A stretch of 8,588 bases of DNA from Pseudomonadota bacterium. GTDB lineage: Bacteria > Pseudomonadota > Gammaproteobacteria > Xanthomonadales > Xanthomonadaceae. Position 1 is the first letter of the stretch. Each line of letters starts with the position of its first letter. Where the stretch lies: contig JAFADB010000123.1 of the NCBI GenBank assembly GCA_023425225.1, forward strand, positions 1 to 8,588, given 5' to 3'. Shown one piece after another: positions 5,789-8,588 of this stretch. The notes under the pieces are model-generated. The model searched no databases. It had not been told where the DNA came from and worked only from the letters and a program-made list of their open reading frames with translations. Made by a program: the position numbers and the translations under genes.

Positions 5789-7072
5789 CTAGCTGCGCAG
5801 CAGCCGTGGCAGCCACAGCGACAGGTCGGGGAAGAAGGCGATCACCAGCAGCACGCCCAGCCCGGCCAGCCAGAACGGCCAGATGCTGCGCATGCTCTGG
5901 CCGACGCTGATCTTGCCGATGGCGGTGCCGATGAACAGCACCGAGCCCACCGGCGGGGTGACCAGGCCCAGGCCGCCGGTCAGCACCAGCACCAGGCCGA
6001 AGTGGACCGGGTCGATGCCGTAGGCGCGCGCCACCGGCAGGAAGATCGGCGTGCAGATCAGGATCATCGGCGCCAGGTCCATGAAGGTGCCCAGCAGCAG
6101 CAGCATCACCACGATCATCAGCAGCACCATGTACTTGCTGTGCGCGAACGACTGCAGCAGTTCCACCGCCGCGGTCGGCACCTGCAGGTAGGCCAGCAGC
6201 CAGCCGAACACCGCCGCCGCGGCGATCACGAACAGGATCACCCCGGTGGTGCGCGCGGCATGGGTGACGGTCTGGCGGAACTCGCTCCAGCGCAGCTGCC
6301 GGTACAGCACGATGGTGACCAGCAGCGCGTACACCACGGCGATGGCCGCGCTCTCCACCGCGGTGAACACGCCGGCGCGGATGCCGACGAAGATCAGCGC
6401 CACCAGCCCCAGCCCCGGCAGCGCGGCCACCAGCCGGCGCAGCACCGCGCGCCAGCCGGGGAACGCCTCCACGCCATAGCCGCGGCGGCGCGCCACCACG
6501 TAGCCGGTGACCATCAGCGCCAGCGTCATCAGCAGCGCCGGGACGATGCCGGCCGCGAACAGGTCGGCGATCGACAGCCCGCCGCCGGCCGCGGCCGAGA
6601 ACAGGATCAGGTTGTGCGAGGGCGGCACCAGCAGCGCCACCAGCGCCGCGGTGATGCTGACGTTGACGGCGAAGTCGCGGTCGTAGCCGCGCTTGACCAT
6701 CTGCGGGATCATGGTGCCGCCGACCGCCGAGACGTCGGCGATGGCCGAGCCGGACACGCCGCCGAAGAACAGCGAGGACAGCACGCTGACCTGCCCCAGG
6801 CCGCCGCGCATGCGCCCGACCAGCGACGACGCCAGCGCGATCAGGCGCTCGGAAATGCCGCCGCGCATCATGATCTCGCCGGCGAAGATGAACAGCGGGA
6901 TGGCGATCAGCGACGCCGAGCCGGCGCCGGCGGACATCTGCTGCACCAGCACCACCGAGGGCAGGTCCAGGTACAGCAGCGTGGCCAGCGCGGCGGCGGC
7001 CAGCGCGAAGGCCACCGGCACTCCGATCAGCAGCAGCAGCGCGAACACGCCGAACAGCAGGGCGATGGCCAT
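5789..7072 (-). CDS. TRAP transporter large permease subunit (DctM type)
   Basis: This 427-residue, almost wholly hydrophobic inner-membrane protein has a dozen or so membrane segments. It is the sodium-coupled transport core of a tripartite TRAP system. Family signatures are IPLFIFAGEIMMRGG, GGVSGSAIADVSAVGGTMIP, VPPSHNLILF, GVFTAVESAAIAVVYAL, GTFMDLAPMILICTPIFLPV and VTPPVGSVLFIG. The length is typical of DctM. The open frame continues 28 codons upstream into dctQ. The ATG at 7072 is chosen because it gives the family N-terminus and a GGGGAGG ribosome site lies 7 nt before it. Its ATG overlaps the stop of the small-subunit gene by one base (TGATG), indicating coupled translation. The neighbouring kdu genes suggest uronate rather than C4-dicarboxylate transport (inference). 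Confidence 0.95.
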   Translation of the reverse strand: MAIALLFGVFALLLLIGVPVAFALAAAALATLLYLDLPSVVLVQQMSAGAGSASLIAIPLFIFAGEIMMRGGISERLIALASSLVGRMRGGLGQVSVLSSLFFGGVSGSAIADVSAVGGTMIPQMVKRGYDRDFAVNVSITAALVALLVPPSHNLILFSAAAGGGLSIADLFAAGIVPALLMTLALMVTGYVVARRRGYGVEAFPGWRAVLRRLVAALPGLGLVALIFVGIRAGVFTAVESAAIAVVYALLVTIVLYRQLRWSEFRQTVTHAARTTGVILFVIAAAAVFGWLLAYLQVPTAAVELLQSFAHSKYMVLLMIVVMLLLLGTFMDLAPMILICTPIFLPVARAYGIDPVHFGLVLVLTGGLGLVTPPVGSVLFIGTAIGKISVGQSMRSIWPFWLAGLGVLLVIAFFPDLSLWLPRLLRS

Positions 7073-7590
7073 CAGCCGGCCTCCCCGGCCGGACGGCGCA
7101 ACGCCGCCACCGCGCGCTCGAGCGCGAACAGCACCATCAGCGCACCGCCCAGCCACAGCGGCAGGTAGTTGATGCTCTGCGGCAGCGCCGCGCCGGCGGC
7201 GTGGATGGCGAAACCGTCGGCCAGCAGCACCGCGCCCCAGCCGGCCAGCACCGCGCCGATGCCGGCCACCACCAGCGGCACCAGCACGTCCACCGCGCGC
7301 CGCACCTGCGGATGCAGGTGGTCGTGCAGCAGGTAGAAGCCGAAGTGGCGGTTGCCGTGCACGCCGGCCGCCGCGCCCAGGCTCATGGCGATGCTCAGCA
7401 GCAGCACCGTGACCGGCTCGGTCCAGCTGGGCGAATCGTTGAGCACGTAGCGCGCGAAGACCTGCCAGCCCTGCACCGCCACCAGCCCCAGCAGCGCGAC
7501 GGCGGCGATGCCGACGGACAGGCGCGCCAGCGCATCGATCAGGCGCGGCAGGCCGGTGGGTGGAGGCAGGGCATGAGGCGTGTCTGGCAT
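7072..7590 (-). CDS. TRAP transporter small permease subunit (DctQ type)
   Basis: This 172-residue membrane protein has four predicted membrane segments at about 23-43, 60-80, 100-125 and 143-163. The family signature FARYVLNDSPSWTEPV follows the first segment, and a charged HGNRHFGF stretch follows the second. It forms the membrane complex with the DctM-type protein. The gene begins 19 nt after the end of the binding-protein gene and overlaps the permease start by one base. No strong Shine-Dalgarno sequence is seen, so translation may depend on the upstream gene. The fixed order binding protein, small subunit, large subunit is typical of TRAP operons. Confidence 0.93.
   Translation of the reverse strand: MPDTPHALPPPTGLPRLIDALARLSVGIAAVALLGLVAVQGWQVFARYVLNDSPSWTEPVTVLLLSIAMSLGAAAGVHGNRHFGFYLLHDHLHPQVRRAVDVLVPLVVAGIGAVLAGWGAVLLADGFAIHAAGAALPQSINYLPLWLGGALMVLFALERAVAALRRPAGEAG
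7080..7086 (-). promoter_or_regulatory. Ribosome binding site of the DctM-type gene
   Basis: GGGGAGG on the minus strand, inside the end of the small-subunit gene and 7 nt before the ATG at 7072. Confidence 0.65.
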
Positions 7591-7609
7591 CGCGGAAGGT
7601 CCGTGCAGG

Positions 7610-8588
7610 TCAGGCGAATCGGCGGATGCGGCGGTACAGCGCGTCCAGCTCCGGCTGCGCCAGGTAGCGGCGGCGCAGCGGATCGGCGGCGGCGCGGAAG
7701 GCGGCCATGTCCACCGCGTTGAACTTCACCCCGTAGTCGAGCACGGCGCGGCGGGCGGCGTCCTCGGAGGCGTCCCACAGCCGCCGCATCACCGCCACCG
7801 AGGCGCGCGCGGCGTCCACCAGCAGCCGGCGGTCGTCCGCGCGCAGCGACTCGAACGTGCGCCGCGACACCAGCAGCACGTCCGGCGCATAGGAATGCTC
7901 GCTGCCGGACCAATAGTGCGCGGCCTCGAAGTGGCGGCTGGAATGGAAGCTGCGCAGGTTGTTCTCGGCGCCGTCGATCATGTGCGTCTCCATGCCGGAG
8001 AAGGTGTCGCCCAGCGACATCGGCGTCGGGTTCGCGCCGAGCAGCCGCACCAGTTCGATGAAGATGTCCGAGGAGGCCACGCGCAGCTTGAGCCCGTGCA
8101 GGTCGGCTGGCACCCGGACCGGATGGCGGGTGTTGTAGAAGCAGCGCGCGCCCGAGTCGTAGATCGCCAGCCCCACCAGGCCGCGGGCCTCGAAGCCGCG
8201 CAGCACGTCGTCGGCGACGCCGCCGTCGAGCGCGCGGCGCATGTGCGCGACCGAGTCGAACACGTACGGCAGGCACAGCGCCTGGGTCAGCGGGAAGGCG
8301 TTGTTGAGCGCGCCGGAGTACACCCGGGTGATGTCGATGGCACCGAAGCGGACCATGTCGATGGCCTCCGATTCGCGCCCGAGCTGGCCGGAGTGGTACA
8401 GCCGCAGCGACAGCCGGCCGCCGGTCTCGCGTTCGAGCGTCTGCCCGATCCAGCGCACCGCCTCCACGGTGGGATAGTCCGACACGTGCACGTCCGAGGC
8501 GGTGAGCAGCCGCGTGCCGGCGCCCGCCGGCGCAGGGCCGGCACCGCAACCGGCCAGCGGCGCGGCGCAGGCGGCGCCGAGGCTGCCG
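7610..8588 (-). CDS. TRAP transporter solute-binding protein (DctP type), probable lipoprotein, N-terminus cut
   Basis: 325 residues are visible. The start lies just beyond the window edge, since the frame is open through base 8587. The N-terminal text GSLGAACAAPLAGC contains a canonical lipobox LAGC, suggesting a lipid-anchored periplasmic protein. The domain then shows the DctP pattern: SDYPTVEAVRW, an LYHSGQLG strand, LPYVFDS, GLKLRVASS with the conserved substrate-carboxylate-binding Arg at about visible residue 169, LGANPTPMS and MIDGAENN. It captures an acidic solute and delivers it to the DctQM membrane complex. Several TRAP binding proteins encoded near uronate genes are known to bind glucuronate or galacturonate, which fits this locus. 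A GTG at 8491 gives a shorter frame but would remove the signal peptide, so I reject it as the start. Confidence 0.93.
   Translation of the reverse strand, partial: GSLGAACAAPLAGCGAGPAPAGAGTRLLTASDVHVSDYPTVEAVRWIGQTLERETGGRLSLRLYHSGQLGRESEAIDMVRFGAIDITRVYSGALNNAFPLTQALCLPYVFDSVAHMRRALDGGVADDVLRGFEARGLVGLAIYDSGARCFYNTRHPVRVPADLHGLKLRVASSDIFIELVRLLGANPTPMSLGDTFSGMETHMIDGAENNLRSFHSSRHFEAAHYWSGSEHSYAPDVLLVSRRTFESLRADDRRLLVDAARASVAVMRRLWDASEDAARRAVLDYGVKFNAVDMAAFRAAADPLRRRYLAQPELDALYRRIRRFA

Noticed and set aside
1745..7168. Very long plus-strand open frames opposite kduI, the regulator, GH43 and the TRAP permease
   Set aside because: They are antisense shadows caused by the strong GC bias at third codon positions. 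Their translations are His/Arg/Ala/Gln-rich and match no family, whereas the minus strand encodes clear conserved proteins.

Overview
The window looks like chromosomal DNA from a high-GC gammaproteobacterium of the Xanthomonas/Pseudoxanthomonas/Lysobacter type. This is inferred from very GC-rich codon use, the protein families present, and intergenic hairpin repeats built on a CCCGCG-AAG-CGGG core. It holds a saccharide (uronate) catabolism locus on the minus strand, beside the tail of an unrelated plus-strand gene.

Layout from left to right. Positions 1-254 (+) are the C-terminal end of phenylalanine 4-monooxygenase (phhA). Positions 255-986 are a convergent intergenic region with no credible gene. 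It contains two copies of a roughly 150-bp repeat unit with inverted ends, and REP-like hairpins. From 987 to the right edge all genes are on the minus strand. In transcription order (right to left) they are a TRAP-transporter periplasmic binding protein (DctP type, cut by the window edge), the small membrane subunit (DctQ type), the large permease subunit (DctM type), a secreted GH43 glycosidase, a LacI-family regulator, kduI and kduD.

How they fit together (inference from known families): the GH43 enzyme trims plant cell-wall oligosaccharides in the periplasm, and the TRAP system imports an acidic sugar, probably a uronate or unsaturated uronate. KduI then KduD convert 5-keto-4-deoxyuronate through 2,5-diketo-3-deoxygluconate to 2-keto-3-deoxygluconate. 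No lyase, KDG kinase or KDPG aldolase is in the window, so the pathway must be completed elsewhere. dctPQM-GH43 reads as one tightly packed transcription unit. kduI-kduD forms a second unit with its own recognisable promoter.

The most interesting signals are regulatory. An 18-bp near-perfect palindrome with a central ACCGGT sits in the 43-bp gap just upstream of the LacI-type gene. A related ACCGGT-centred site overlaps the -35 element of a good sigma70-like promoter upstream of kduI. Together they suggest that the local LacI protein controls itself and kduID. Other points are a perfect lipobox in the DctP protein, and paired base changes between two hairpin repeats. I did not find evidence for a wholly new type of system.
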